Of a stretch of 16,815 nucleotides of DNA, positions 8,111 through 14,750 are shown one piece after another. Positions within the stretch are counted from its first letter, which is position 1. The number at the start of each line of letters is the position of its first letter. The notes beneath the pieces are model-generated. The model was not told where the DNA came from. It saw only the letters and a program-made list of their open reading frames with translations, and did not search any database. Where the stretch lies: the NCBI GenBank assembly GCA_012728775.1, contig JAAYEN010000326.1:1-16815 (forward strand), read 5' to 3'. The position numbers and the translations under genes were made by a program. This DNA comes from Tissierellia bacterium (GTDB taxonomy: Bacteria > Bacillota_A > Clostridia > Tissierellales > Peptoniphilaceae).

Positions 8111-8132
8111 GGAGCTGTCTTAGGACGGCTCT
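8111..8132 (+). terminator. Terminator-like hairpin after ftsH
   Basis: GGAGCTGTC (8111-8119) pairs with GGACGGCTCT (8124-8132 region) through eight pairs plus a terminal wobble, including one internal T-G, around a TTAG loop. The following tract (TATTTAAAT) is only weakly T-rich, so termination is probably partial. It ends 10 bases before the dusB ATG. Confidence 0.55.
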
Positions 8133-8142
8133 ATTTAAATAA

Positions 8143-9123
8143 ATGGAGGCGAATACTAGAAAAGTGAATAAAGATACAAAATTATTTTTAGCACCTTTAG
8201 CAGGATATACTGATTCAGCCTTTCGAACAATCACATTTAAAATGGGAGTAGACATTGCGTACAGTGAAATGATAAGTGCAAAGGCAATGTGCTATAAAGA
8301 TAAAAAAACTCTAGAGATGCTAAATATTTCTCCAGAGGAAGGACAAGTAGGGATTCAATTATTTGGTTCAGAAGATCTAGTTTTAAAAAAAGCTACATGC
8401 TACTTAGACAAAAGAGAAGACGTATCTATAATAGATTTAAATCTAGGGTGTCCAGCTCCTAAAATAGTAAAAAATGGAGAAGGATCAGCTCTTTTAAAAG
8501 AACCAAGTAAAATTTATTCATTAGTAAAATCCATGAAATTATCCACTTCAAAACCAGTTAGTGCAAAAATTAGGCTAGGAATTGAAAATAATTTAAACTA
8601 TTTAGAAGTTTCAAAAGCTATTGAAGAAGCGGGGGCGGATTTACTAATAGTACATGGACGAACTAGAGAACAACAATATTCAGGCGAATCCAATTGGGAA
8701 GCTATTGGAGAAATAAAATCCAGTGTTTCTATTCCAGTCGTAGGAAATGGTGATATAAAATCTGGAGAGGACGCAAAAAATGCTTTTGAAACATTCAAAG
8801 TAGATGGATTGATGATTGGCAGAGGAGCTGTAGGAAATCCTTGGATTTTTAGAGAAATAAAGGATTATTTATCAAAAGGATCTATTACAAAAATTTCAGA
8901 TACAGATAAATTTGATATTATTTTGGAACATATTGAGTTAATATGTAATTTAAAAGGAGAACGAATAGGAATACCTGAGATGAGAAAACACCTACATTCG
9001 TATTTAAAAGGTATGAAAAACTCTTCAAAATTAAAAAATGAATTAAATACTATTAAGAATAAGGACGAGCTTATTGAGATTTTATTATTGTATAAAGAAG
9101 AATTGTTGACATATTCAATATAA
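8143..9123 (+). CDS. dusB: tRNA-dihydrouridine synthase
   Basis: An FMN-dependent enzyme that reduces specific uridines of tRNA to dihydrouridine. The 326-residue TIM-barrel protein shows LFLAPLAGYTDSAFR near the N-terminus. The catalytic Cys103 lies in NLGCPAPKIVKNGEGSALL. KIRLG, HGRTREQQYSG, VVGNGDI and GRGAVGNPWIF complete the flavin and phosphate binding sites, and a C-terminal helical domain follows. The start is uncertain: ATG 8143 has no upstream SD, while GGAGG at 8145-8149 lies inside the first codons and is 14 bases before an in-frame GTG at 8164. The order dusB-greA-lysS is common in clostridia. Assignment to DusB and not another Dus rests on this context and Firmicute usage. Confidence 0.88.
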   Translation: MEANTRKVNKDTKLFLAPLAGYTDSAFRTITFKMGVDIAYSEMISAKAMCYKDKKTLEMLNISPEEGQVGIQLFGSEDLVLKKATCYLDKREDVSIIDLNLGCPAPKIVKNGEGSALLKEPSKIYSLVKSMKLSTSKPVSAKIRLGIENNLNYLEVSKAIEEAGADLLIVHGRTREQQYSGESNWEAIGEIKSSVSIPVVGNGDIKSGEDAKNAFETFKVDGLMIGRGAVGNPWIFREIKDYLSKGSITKISDTDKFDIILEHIELICNLKGERIGIPEMRKHLHSYLKGMKNSSKLKNELNTIKNKDELIEILLLYKEELLTYSI

Positions 9124-9134
9124 TCTAATACAAT
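9106..9134 (+). promoter_or_regulatory. Near-consensus promoter for greA-lysS inside the end of dusB
   Basis: A perfect TTGACA at 9106-9111 and TACAAT at 9129-9134 (5 of 6) are 17 bases apart. The -35 lies in the last codons of dusB and the -10 just after its stop. Transcription should begin near 9141, giving a leader of about 42 bases with the AGAGGT ribosome site at 9171-9176. Confidence 0.8.
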
Positions 9135-9182
9135 ATTACGACTGTATATATAAAAATATATATTTGGAAAAGAGGTAATGTA

Positions 9183-9659
9183 ATGGGAGAAAAAGAATTT
9201 TTCTTTACGGAAGAAGGATTAAAAAAAACTGAAGATGAGCTAGATTATCTCAAATCAGTAGTAAGAAGAGAGATAGCAGAAAAAATAAAAACAGCATTAG
9301 GGTATGGGGACTTATCAGAAAATGCTGAATATGATCATGCTAAAAATGAACAAGCGAAGGTCGAAGAAAAAATTGCCAAGTTAGAAAATATGCTTAGAAA
9401 TGCAGTTTTAATAGATGAAGAAAAAGTCGACAAGGATATTGTTAATCTAGGTTCTATTGTAAAAGTTATAGAAGTTGGATCAAAAGATGAAGAAGTGTAT
9501 ACTATAGTGGGTAGTGCAGAGACAGATCCTTTGGAAGGGAAAATTTCCAATGAATCTCCTATGGGTTCTGCATTACTAGGCAAAAAAGTAGGAGATACTG
9601 CCAGTGTAGAAATTCCAGATGGAACATTAAACTTTGAGATAGTATCAATTTCGATTTAA
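9183..9659 (+). CDS. greA: Transcription elongation factor GreA
   Basis: GreA enters the RNA polymerase secondary channel and stimulates cleavage of backtracked transcripts. The 158-residue product has the standard length and order. An N-terminal antiparallel coiled coil (about 1-75) carries the acidic tip GDLSENAEYD, with Asp43 and Glu46 as the tip residues. The C-terminal FKBP-like domain ends in SALLGKKVGDTASVEIPDG. AGAGGT at 9171-9176 serves the ATG. It sits 15 bases upstream of lysS and is probably co-transcribed with it from the promoter at 9106-9134. Confidence 0.96.
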   Translation: MGEKEFFFTEEGLKKTEDELDYLKSVVRREIAEKIKTALGYGDLSENAEYDHAKNEQAKVEEKIAKLENMLRNAVLIDEEKVDKDIVNLGSIVKVIEVGSKDEEVYTIVGSAETDPLEGKISNESPMGSALLGKKVGDTASVEIPDGTLNFEIVSISI

Positions 9660-9674
9660 ACTCACGGAGGAAAT

Positions 9675-11162
9675 ATGGCTAATGATGAATTAAATCTCAA
9701 TGAAATTTTGTTGTTGAGAAGAGAGAGATTGCAAGAACTTATGGACGAAGGGAAAAATCCCTTTTTAATCGAAAAATATGATGTCAAAAGTAAAAGTTCT
9801 GATATAAAAGACAATTTTGATGAGCTAGAAGATACTGAGACTAGCGTAGCTGGAAGAGTAATGTCAAAAAGAGGACATGGTAAAATTAGTTTCCTAGATA
9901 TTCAAGATTCCCAAGGCAGAATTCAAATTTTTGCAAGAAAAGATGCGCTAGAAGATTCATACGAAGACGTTAAAAAACTAGACATTGGTGATATTGTAGG
10001 AGTTAAAGGTACAATATTTAAAACAAAAGCAGGAGAAATTTCTGTAAGAGCAAGTGAGATAATATTATTATCTAAATCCTTGCAAATTCTGCCTGAAAAA
10101 TTTCACGGATTAAAAGATATAGACTTGAGATATCGCCAAAGATATGTGGACTTAATTGTAAATCCCGAAATCAAAGAAGTCTTTCTTACCAGAAATAAAA
10201 TCATCAAAGCCATTAGAAAATTTTTAGATGAAAGAGATTATTTAGAAGTAGAGACTCCTATACTAGGAACAGTTGCCGGTGGTGCTAACGCAAGACCATT
10301 TTTAACACATCACAATACTTTGGATTTGGATATGCAATTAAGAATAGCTAATGAACTTTTTTTAAAGCGTCTAATTGTTGGTGGATTTGATAAAGTATAT
10401 GAAATGGGTAAAATGTTTAGAAACGAAGGTATCTCTACTAAACACAACCCAGAATTTACTAATATGGAACTTTATGCAGCCTATGAAGACTATGAATATA
10501 TCATGAATCTCACTGAAGATTTATTTGTATATGTTGCACAAGAAGTTTTAGGTACACTTGAATTAGATTATCAAGGCACAAAGCTCAATTTAACTCAGCC
10601 TTGGAAGAGAGTTTCTATGCAAGAACTTGTAAAAGAAATAGTTGGCGTAGATTTTGATGAAATAAATACTGACGAAGAAGCATTGGAAATTGCAAGGGAA
10701 AAAGGATTAAAACCCGAAGCTTTTTGGACTAGAGGACATGTTATTTCTGAATTATTCGAAGAATTTTGTGAAAGCACTTTAGTGCAACCAACATTTGTAA
10801 CTGGTCATCCAGTGGAGATTTCTCCTTTATCTAAGAGAAATCCAGATGATCCTAGAATAACTAATAGATTTGAACTATTTATGAATACTTGGGAATTAGC
10901 AAATGCCTTTTCAGAACTTAATGACCCCATAGACCAAAGGGAAAGATTCGAAGCTCAAATGGCGGATAAAGAATCAGGTGATGACGAAGCTCATCCTATG
11001 GACTATGATTTTCTCAACGCCATTGAAGTGGGACTTCCTCCTACGGGTGGACTGGGTATAGGTGTAGATAGAATGATTATGATTTATACAAATCAACCAA
11101 GTATAAGAGATATTTTATTCTTCCCGACAATGAAACCAATTGGTGGTAGCGAAGAAGAATAG
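9675..11162 (+). CDS. lysS: Lysyl-tRNA synthetase, class II
   Basis: Charges tRNA-Lys with lysine. The 495-residue enzyme has an N-terminal OB-fold anticodon-binding domain (about 56-145, VAGRVMSKRGHGKISFLDIQ). The class II catalytic core follows: motif 1 in the FLDERDYLEVETPIL region, motif 2 FRNEGISTKHNPEFTNMELY beginning at Phe248, and motif 3 GGLGIGVDRM beginning at Gly458. An extra Lys-specific signature is HPVEISPLSKRN. It ends shortly after motif 3, as is normal. CGGAGGAA at 9665-9672 is a strong ribosome site. Length and motifs show nothing odd. Confidence 0.97.
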   Translation: MANDELNLNEILLLRRERLQELMDEGKNPFLIEKYDVKSKSSDIKDNFDELEDTETSVAGRVMSKRGHGKISFLDIQDSQGRIQIFARKDALEDSYEDVKKLDIGDIVGVKGTIFKTKAGEISVRASEIILLSKSLQILPEKFHGLKDIDLRYRQRYVDLIVNPEIKEVFLTRNKIIKAIRKFLDERDYLEVETPILGTVAGGANARPFLTHHNTLDLDMQLRIANELFLKRLIVGGFDKVYEMGKMFRNEGISTKHNPEFTNMELYAAYEDYEYIMNLTEDLFVYVAQEVLGTLELDYQGTKLNLTQPWKRVSMQELVKEIVGVDFDEINTDEEALEIAREKGLKPEAFWTRGHVISELFEEFCESTLVQPTFVTGHPVEISPLSKRNPDDPRITNRFELFMNTWELANAFSELNDPIDQRERFEAQMADKESGDDEAHPMDYDFLNAIEVGLPPTGGLGIGVDRMIMIYTNQPSIRDILFFPTMKPIGGSEEE

Positions 11163-11172
11163 GATTTAATAT

Positions 11173-11215
11173 GAAGTCAAGATATTAACAAGTATCTTAG
11201 ACTTCTTTTTTTTTT
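11173..11215 (+). terminator. Strong intrinsic terminator after lysS
   Basis: GAAGTC (11173-11178) pairs with GACTTC (11200-11205), and AAGATA (11179-11184) with TATCTT (11193-11198). One bulged A lies between the two helices and the loop is eight bases. An uninterrupted run of ten T (11206-11215) follows. This is the most canonical terminator in the window. Confidence 0.92.
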
Positions 11216-11257
11216 GTGTATTTTTCAGTGAATATCAAAGAAATTTTAATGAAAGAT

Positions 11258-11297
11258 TATTAACAAGCATTGACACAAATGTAAATTTTTGTTAATA
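11258..11297. repeat. 9-bp inverted repeat bracketing the -35 of the lipoprotein promoter
   Basis: TATTAACAA (11258-11266) and its exact reverse complement TTGTTAATA (11289-11297) are 31 bases apart start to start, close to three helical turns. One arm lies just upstream of the -35 and the other overlaps the -10. A further copy of TATTAACAAG lies in the lysS terminator (11183-11192). An operator for a dimeric or looping regulator is plausible; chance in AT-rich DNA is the alternative. Confidence 0.45.
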
Positions 11298-11298
11298 T
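11270..11298 (+). promoter_or_regulatory. Promoter of the tandem-domain lipoprotein gene
   Basis: A perfect TTGACA at 11270-11275 lies 17 bases before TAATAT at 11293-11298 (4 of 6). An alternative -10, TATGAT at 11296-11301, would need a 20-base spacer. Transcription should begin near 11305, so the leader is short and holds GGAGGG at 11317-11322. Confidence 0.7.
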
Positions 11299-11327
11299 GA
11301 TTACGATAAAACAAATGGAGGGTAACA

Positions 11328-12500
11328 ATGAGAAGAAAATTATCATTATTATTAGTTGTGGTTATGATGCTGACAGTTTTTGTAGCATGTAATCAAAATA
11401 ATAAACCAGCTGAAGAAACTGTTGAAGAAACACCAGTTGAAACTGCTGAAGAAACAACTGAGCCAGCTGCAGAACCAGCTGAAGAAGAAGTAGAAGAAGA
11501 ATATGTTCCATCAGTGGAAACTGTAAAACCAGAAAATGTTGAAGTAGGACCAATTGCTAAAATAGGTTTAGGAAATATTTCATCAACAAATAGCTCAAAG
11601 GATGTTGGAGATAATGCAGCATTAGCACAAGCTGATGTAACAATTGCTGCAGTTGCATTTGATGCAGAAGGAAAAATTGTTGAAGCTAAAATAGACGTAG
11701 CTCAAACAAAAGTTAACTTTGCAGAAGATAATAAAAATGCAGATATTCCAGAAGGTGCAGAATACAAGACAAAACTTGAATTAGGTCCTGAATATGGAAT
11801 GCTTAAAGCTTCTCCAATAGGAAAAGAATATGATGAGCAAATGTACGCATTTTTAGAGTATATTATAGGTATGACAGCTGAAGAAGTAGTTAATATTCCT
11901 ACAAGAGTTAAAGATGATCATCACCAAAATGTTCCAGACGTAGCTGATATATTAACATCTACAACAATGGATATTGGAAGTTACGTACAAGTTGTAAAAG
12001 AAGCATGGGATAATGCAGTTGATGCAGATGGCGCAACTAAATTAGGCCTTGGTGTAAAAACTGGTGCAAAAGGTACTGAAGCAGCAGACGACAAACCTGC
12101 TAGAATCCAAATCGACACATATATGAACGCTTTAGGACTAGACGACGAAGATAAAGTAGTTGCAAACATCATCGACGTAGTACAAGCTAAAATCGATGTA
12201 GACGCTGAAGGCAAAATAGTAGAAAGAATTGCAGATGTTAAATCTAAAAAAGAATTAAAAGAAGAATATGGCATGACTAAAGCTTCTGAAATTGGAAAAG
12301 AATGGTTTGAACAAATGATGGTTTGGGAAGAATTTACAATAGGAAAAACTAATGAAGAAATTCAAGGAATTCCAGTAAAAGTTAGAGATGAAAATCACCA
12401 ACACGTTCCAGATCTTCCTGAGTTAGCTACATCTGTTACAATTACAGTTGAAGGATACCAAGAAGTAATGAATAAAGCATTTGAAAATGCAAATAAATAG
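11328..12500 (+). CDS. Secreted lipoprotein with two tandem copies of an uncharacterised domain
   Basis: A 390-residue lipoprotein of unknown function. The signal peptide ends in FVAC (Cys21). Residues 27-60 are an acidic Glu/Thr/Pro/Ala linker of the kind that spans the cell wall. Two related domains follow, about 79-230 and 239-388. Matching landmarks are GLG at 80-82 and 240-242, DAEGKIVE at 112-119 and 292-299, EYGM..KAS.IGKE at 155-167 and 313-325, and HQNVPD/HQHVPD at 199-204 and 357-362. The copies differ by a roughly 20-residue insertion and a matching deletion around DAEGKIVE. I recall similar single and double domain lipoproteins in clostridia, annotated hypothetical or compared with FMN-binding domains, but I cannot confirm a function or ligand. 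A good promoter, strong SD and own terminator suggest high expression as a single-gene unit. Confidence 0.8.
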   Translation: MRRKLSLLLVVVMMLTVFVACNQNNKPAEETVEETPVETAEETTEPAAEPAEEEVEEEYVPSVETVKPENVEVGPIAKIGLGNISSTNSSKDVGDNAALAQADVTIAAVAFDAEGKIVEAKIDVAQTKVNFAEDNKNADIPEGAEYKTKLELGPEYGMLKASPIGKEYDEQMYAFLEYIIGMTAEEVVNIPTRVKDDHHQNVPDVADILTSTTMDIGSYVQVVKEAWDNAVDADGATKLGLGVKTGAKGTEAADDKPARIQIDTYMNALGLDDEDKVVANIIDVVQAKIDVDAEGKIVERIADVKSKKELKEEYGMTKASEIGKEWFEQMMVWEEFTIGKTNEEIQGIPVKVRDENHQHVPDLPELATSVTITVEGYQEVMNKAFENANK

Positions 12501-12518
12501 TAATAAATAATGATTGAT

Positions 12519-12546
12519 AAGGCATTCCACAAGGAGTGCCTTTTAA
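12519..12546 (+). terminator. Intrinsic terminator after the lipoprotein gene
   Basis: A 10-bp stem, AAGGCATTCC (12519-12528) with GGAGTGCCTT (12533-12542), has one T-G wobble and a loop of ACAA. It runs into TTTT and then AT-rich sequence. It isolates the lipoprotein gene from the membrane protein gene downstream. Confidence 0.85.
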
Positions 12547-12573
12547 TTATATAAAAATAGGGTAAATGTTAGA

Positions 12574-12579
12574 TATAAT
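12574..12579 (+). promoter_or_regulatory. Possible -10 for the membrane protein gene
   Basis: A perfect TATAAT stands 21 bases before the preferred start codon, downstream of a terminator. I find no convincing -35 at 16-18 bases upstream and no TG extension, so this is a weak call supported mainly by position. Confidence 0.35.
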
Positions 12580-12599
12580 TCTAATAAGAGGTGGTAAAA

Positions 12600-13367
12600 G
12601 TGAGTACCATGAGTATTATAAAAGAAGCAATATCAATTCTTTTGAGATATTTTTTTAAGTTTCTAATGGTAATTATAGTTTATATTGTAATTATGGGGAT
12701 TTTAGAATCCATAGCTCCCGAAAGTACAATAGATGCGTTTGACTACCCATCAGATAATATAACCTTTACAAATATTTTCAACTCCATAAGGGGATCAGGT
12801 TTAGACAATATGACCTCCTTCTCATTTGATATTCTAAAAAATATTATTTCAAATATATTAATAGGTGCTAATTTTATGGCTATATTGGATCTATTAAGAG
12901 GATATTCTTATGGAGTGGGAGAAGTAAAAGATAAAATAATGCATTATTCCCCAGTATTAATACCAGTAGCGGCAATTTATACTTTAATATTAAAAATGTT
13001 AGGATTAGTTCCTATAGTGGGTTCGATTTTAGGAGTAATTGGCTATTTTGCATTATTATTTATATATTTTTTAGTAGAAGATTATCCAGAATTAAATCCA
13101 ATAGATTATTTAAAATTATCATATGAAATTACAAAAGGACACAAACTAAAATTAGTATTTTTATGGATAATGATTATGATTGTACCAATAATTCTTGCTT
13201 TTATTATTCTCTTCCTTCTTGTTCCTAGCTTATTAATCGGTGGTTTAGCTGCAGCTATTATAGTAATTCCAATATTTTTAATAGCTCTAATCCCAACATT
13301 AGCTACCACAATATTAATGATGATAGCTATTACATTATATTATGAAAGAAACATTGTTAAAATATAA
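12600..13367 (+). CDS. Polytopic membrane protein, DUF975-like
   Basis: A 255-residue integral membrane protein of unknown function. Hydrophobic segments lie at about 18-36, 82-98, 118-134, 139-159, 183-208 and 211-247 (the last is long enough for two). A hydrophilic loop of about 40 residues separates the first two. The stretch from about 157 to 190 (FLVEDYPELNPIDYLKLS, then EITKGHKLKL) matches my memory of the DUF975 signature, where an Asn-Pro-Glu-like turn precedes a helix and a Met/Thr-Lys-Gly-His/Asn-Lys motif. I preferred the GTG at 12600 because AGAGGTGG (12587-12594) is then well spaced; GTG 12591 and ATG 12609 are the alternatives. It stands alone between two terminators, so context gives no function. 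Confidence 0.7.
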   Translation: MSTMSIIKEAISILLRYFFKFLMVIIVYIVIMGILESIAPESTIDAFDYPSDNITFTNIFNSIRGSGLDNMTSFSFDILKNIISNILIGANFMAILDLLRGYSYGVGEVKDKIMHYSPVLIPVAAIYTLILKMLGLVPIVGSILGVIGYFALLFIYFLVEDYPELNPIDYLKLSYEITKGHKLKLVFLWIMIMIVPIILAFIILFLLVPSLLIGGLAAAIIVIPIFLIALIPTLATTILMMIAITLYYERNIVKI

Positions 13368-13369
13368 GG

Positions 13370-13417
13370 ATAAGACGTCTAAGGAATTAAAATCCCTTAA
13401 ACGTCTTATTTTTTTTT
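13370..13417 (+). terminator. Terminator of the membrane protein gene, overlapping the 3' end of tadA
   Basis: ATAAGACGT (13370-13378) pairs with ACGTCTTAT (13401-13409). After a C-A mismatch, TAAGG (13380-13384) pairs with CCTTA (13395-13399). The loop is about ten bases and nine T follow (13409-13417). The hairpin's loop holds the tadA stop codon (13387-13389, minus strand) and its right arm encodes the last tadA residues, so the element serves two convergent genes. Confidence 0.88.
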
Positions 13418-13857
13418 CTCAAATTTTTAAAAAATTTGGATAATATTTCACTGCATTCTGTTTCCATAATTCCAAATGTTACTAGGAAGTGGTGATTAAA
13501 ACTTTCTATATTAGATAGGTCAATAGCAGAGCCTGTAGCACCCATTCGAAAATCTCTAGCTCCTACATACAAATTTCTTATCCTAGCGTTGAGCATAGCT
13601 CCAGCACACATAGAACAAGGCTCTAAAGTTACATATACATCACAGTTTTCTAGCCACCAGTGATTTAGGTTTTCTTGAGCTTCTTGAATTGCTAATAATT
13701 CAGCGTGATAGGTCACGTCTTTCATGGTTTCTTTTAGATTATATCCACGTCCGATAATAACACCTTCATGAACTACTACACAACCCACAGGAACTTCATT
13801 TAATTTATATGACTTCTCAGCTTCAATAAGAGCTTCTTTCATAAAAACTTCATTCAA
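13387..13857 (-). CDS. tadA: tRNA-specific adenosine deaminase TadA
   Basis: Deaminates A34 of tRNA-Arg(ACG) to inosine. The 156-residue protein has the zinc-dependent cytidine/adenosine deaminase signature HAE (His51, Glu53) and PCSMCAGAM (Cys81, Cys84). EVPVGCVVV lies upstream and FNHHF downstream, and the C-terminal FFKNLRKK is typical of TadA. The start is TTG at 13855-13857: GGTGAT ends three bases before it and is in register with the 3' end of 16S rRNA, while the in-frame ATG five codons later has no site. It lies 38 bases after korB on the same strand. I see no clear terminator between them, only a 6-bp hairpin over the korB stop, so readthrough from korAB is possible. Confidence 0.93.
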   Translation of the reverse strand: MNEVFMKEALIEAEKSYKLNEVPVGCVVVHEGVIIGRGYNLKETMKDVTYHAELLAIQEAQENLNHWWLENCDVYVTLEPCSMCAGAMLNARIRNLYVGARDFRMGATGSAIDLSNIESFNHHFLVTFGIMETECSEILSKFFKNLRKKNKTFKGF

Positions 13858-13895
13858 AATATCACCAAACTTTTTATAAACAAATTTTTATTAAG

Positions 13896-14750
13896 CTATT
13901 TAAGCTTATCCATTAATTTTTTTGCATCTTTTGGATCTAATTTTTGATCTACCAATGGCGGATTATCCAGTAAGAATTTAAACTTTTCTTCATACGTTTC
14001 ATACTCTACGTTGTATAGTATTCCAGTAGGTATTTCATCGCCCCATGTCATAGCTTTTTTATAAGCAGCTTCAAAATCTGTTGGATCATAATCTTTACTC
14101 AAAGGTTTTACTCTTTCTTTATACCAACTAAAGGTATTGATTTTATTCCAAACCACACAAGGTTGTAAAATATCTACTAGGGCATATCCTTTATAGTTGA
14201 TTGCAGCTTTTATAATTTCTTTAAGTTGTTCTTGATCTCCAGAAAAACCCCTTGCTACAAAGCCTGCTCCAAGTGTTAAGGCCATAGCTAATGGGTAAAT
14301 TTTATTATTTTTAGATCCACTGCTAGCATATGTTTGTACTTGTTTAGGTTCAGTTGTAGGTGAGGCTTGTCCTTTAGTAAGACCGTAGACTTGATTGTCA
14401 TGAACTATTTGTGTGATATCAATATTTCTTCTAATAGCATGGATTAAGTGATTCCCGCCCTCTCCATAACCATCGCCATCTCCACCTTCGGTTATAACTT
14501 TTAAACCGTGATTTGCAAGCTTAATACCGATTCCAACAGGGATACTTCTTCCATGAAGGCCTGCAAAAGCATTGACATCTATAAATTGAGGCATTTTTCC
14601 GGCTTGTCCTATACCTGCAGAAATTACCACATCATTTTGATCTATATTTAATTCGTCTAAAGCTTGTTTAAGTGCAGATCTAATTCCAAAATTACCACAT
14701 CCTGGACACCAAGCTGTTTCTTTTGTTATTTGAAATTCGTAGTTATTCAT
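13896..14750 (-). CDS. korB: 2-oxoacid:ferredoxin oxidoreductase, beta subunit
   Basis: The thiamine diphosphate-binding subunit of an enzyme that oxidatively decarboxylates a 2-oxoacid to an acyl-CoA while reducing ferredoxin. The 284-residue product begins with AWCPGCG (Cys15, Cys18). It carries GLHGR at 64-68 and the TPP/Mg motif GDGDGYGEGGNHLIHAIRRN (90-109), completed by HDNQVYGLTKGQASPTT. Cys198 lies in LQPCVVW. Only these three cysteines exist: the site usually read as GIGCSG is GIGQAG here (Gln49), so one canonical [4Fe-4S] ligand is missing. Its ATG overlaps the korA stop by four bases (ATGA), with GAGGAGG just upstream inside korA. The substrate (2-oxoglutarate, pyruvate or branched-chain 2-oxoacid) cannot be told from sequence alone. 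Confidence 0.9.
   Translation of the reverse strand: MNNYEFQITKETAWCPGCGNFGIRSALKQALDELNIDQNDVVISAGIGQAGKMPQFIDVNAFAGLHGRSIPVGIGIKLANHGLKVITEGGDGDGYGEGGNHLIHAIRRNIDITQIVHDNQVYGLTKGQASPTTEPKQVQTYASSGSKNNKIYPLAMALTLGAGFVARGFSGDQEQLKEIIKAAINYKGYALVDILQPCVVWNKINTFSWYKERVKPLSKDYDPTDFEAAYKKAMTWGDEIPTGILYNVEYETYEEKFKFLLDNPPLVDQKLDPKDAKKLMDKLK

Noticed and set aside
11258..11297. Canonical Rex operator
   Set aside because: The half sites resemble Rex half sites but are in the opposite orientation and 31 bases apart, whereas a Rex box has its halves facing across a few bases.
11395..11510. Tandem DNA repeat array or CRISPR-like structure
   Set aside because: The repeated GCTGAAGAA-type words simply encode the acidic low-complexity linker, with irregular spacing and no spacers.
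13892..13908. Hairpin over the korB stop as a terminator
   Set aside because: The stem is only six A/T-rich base pairs and on the minus strand it is followed by an A-rich, not T-rich, tract, so it should not terminate well before tadA.
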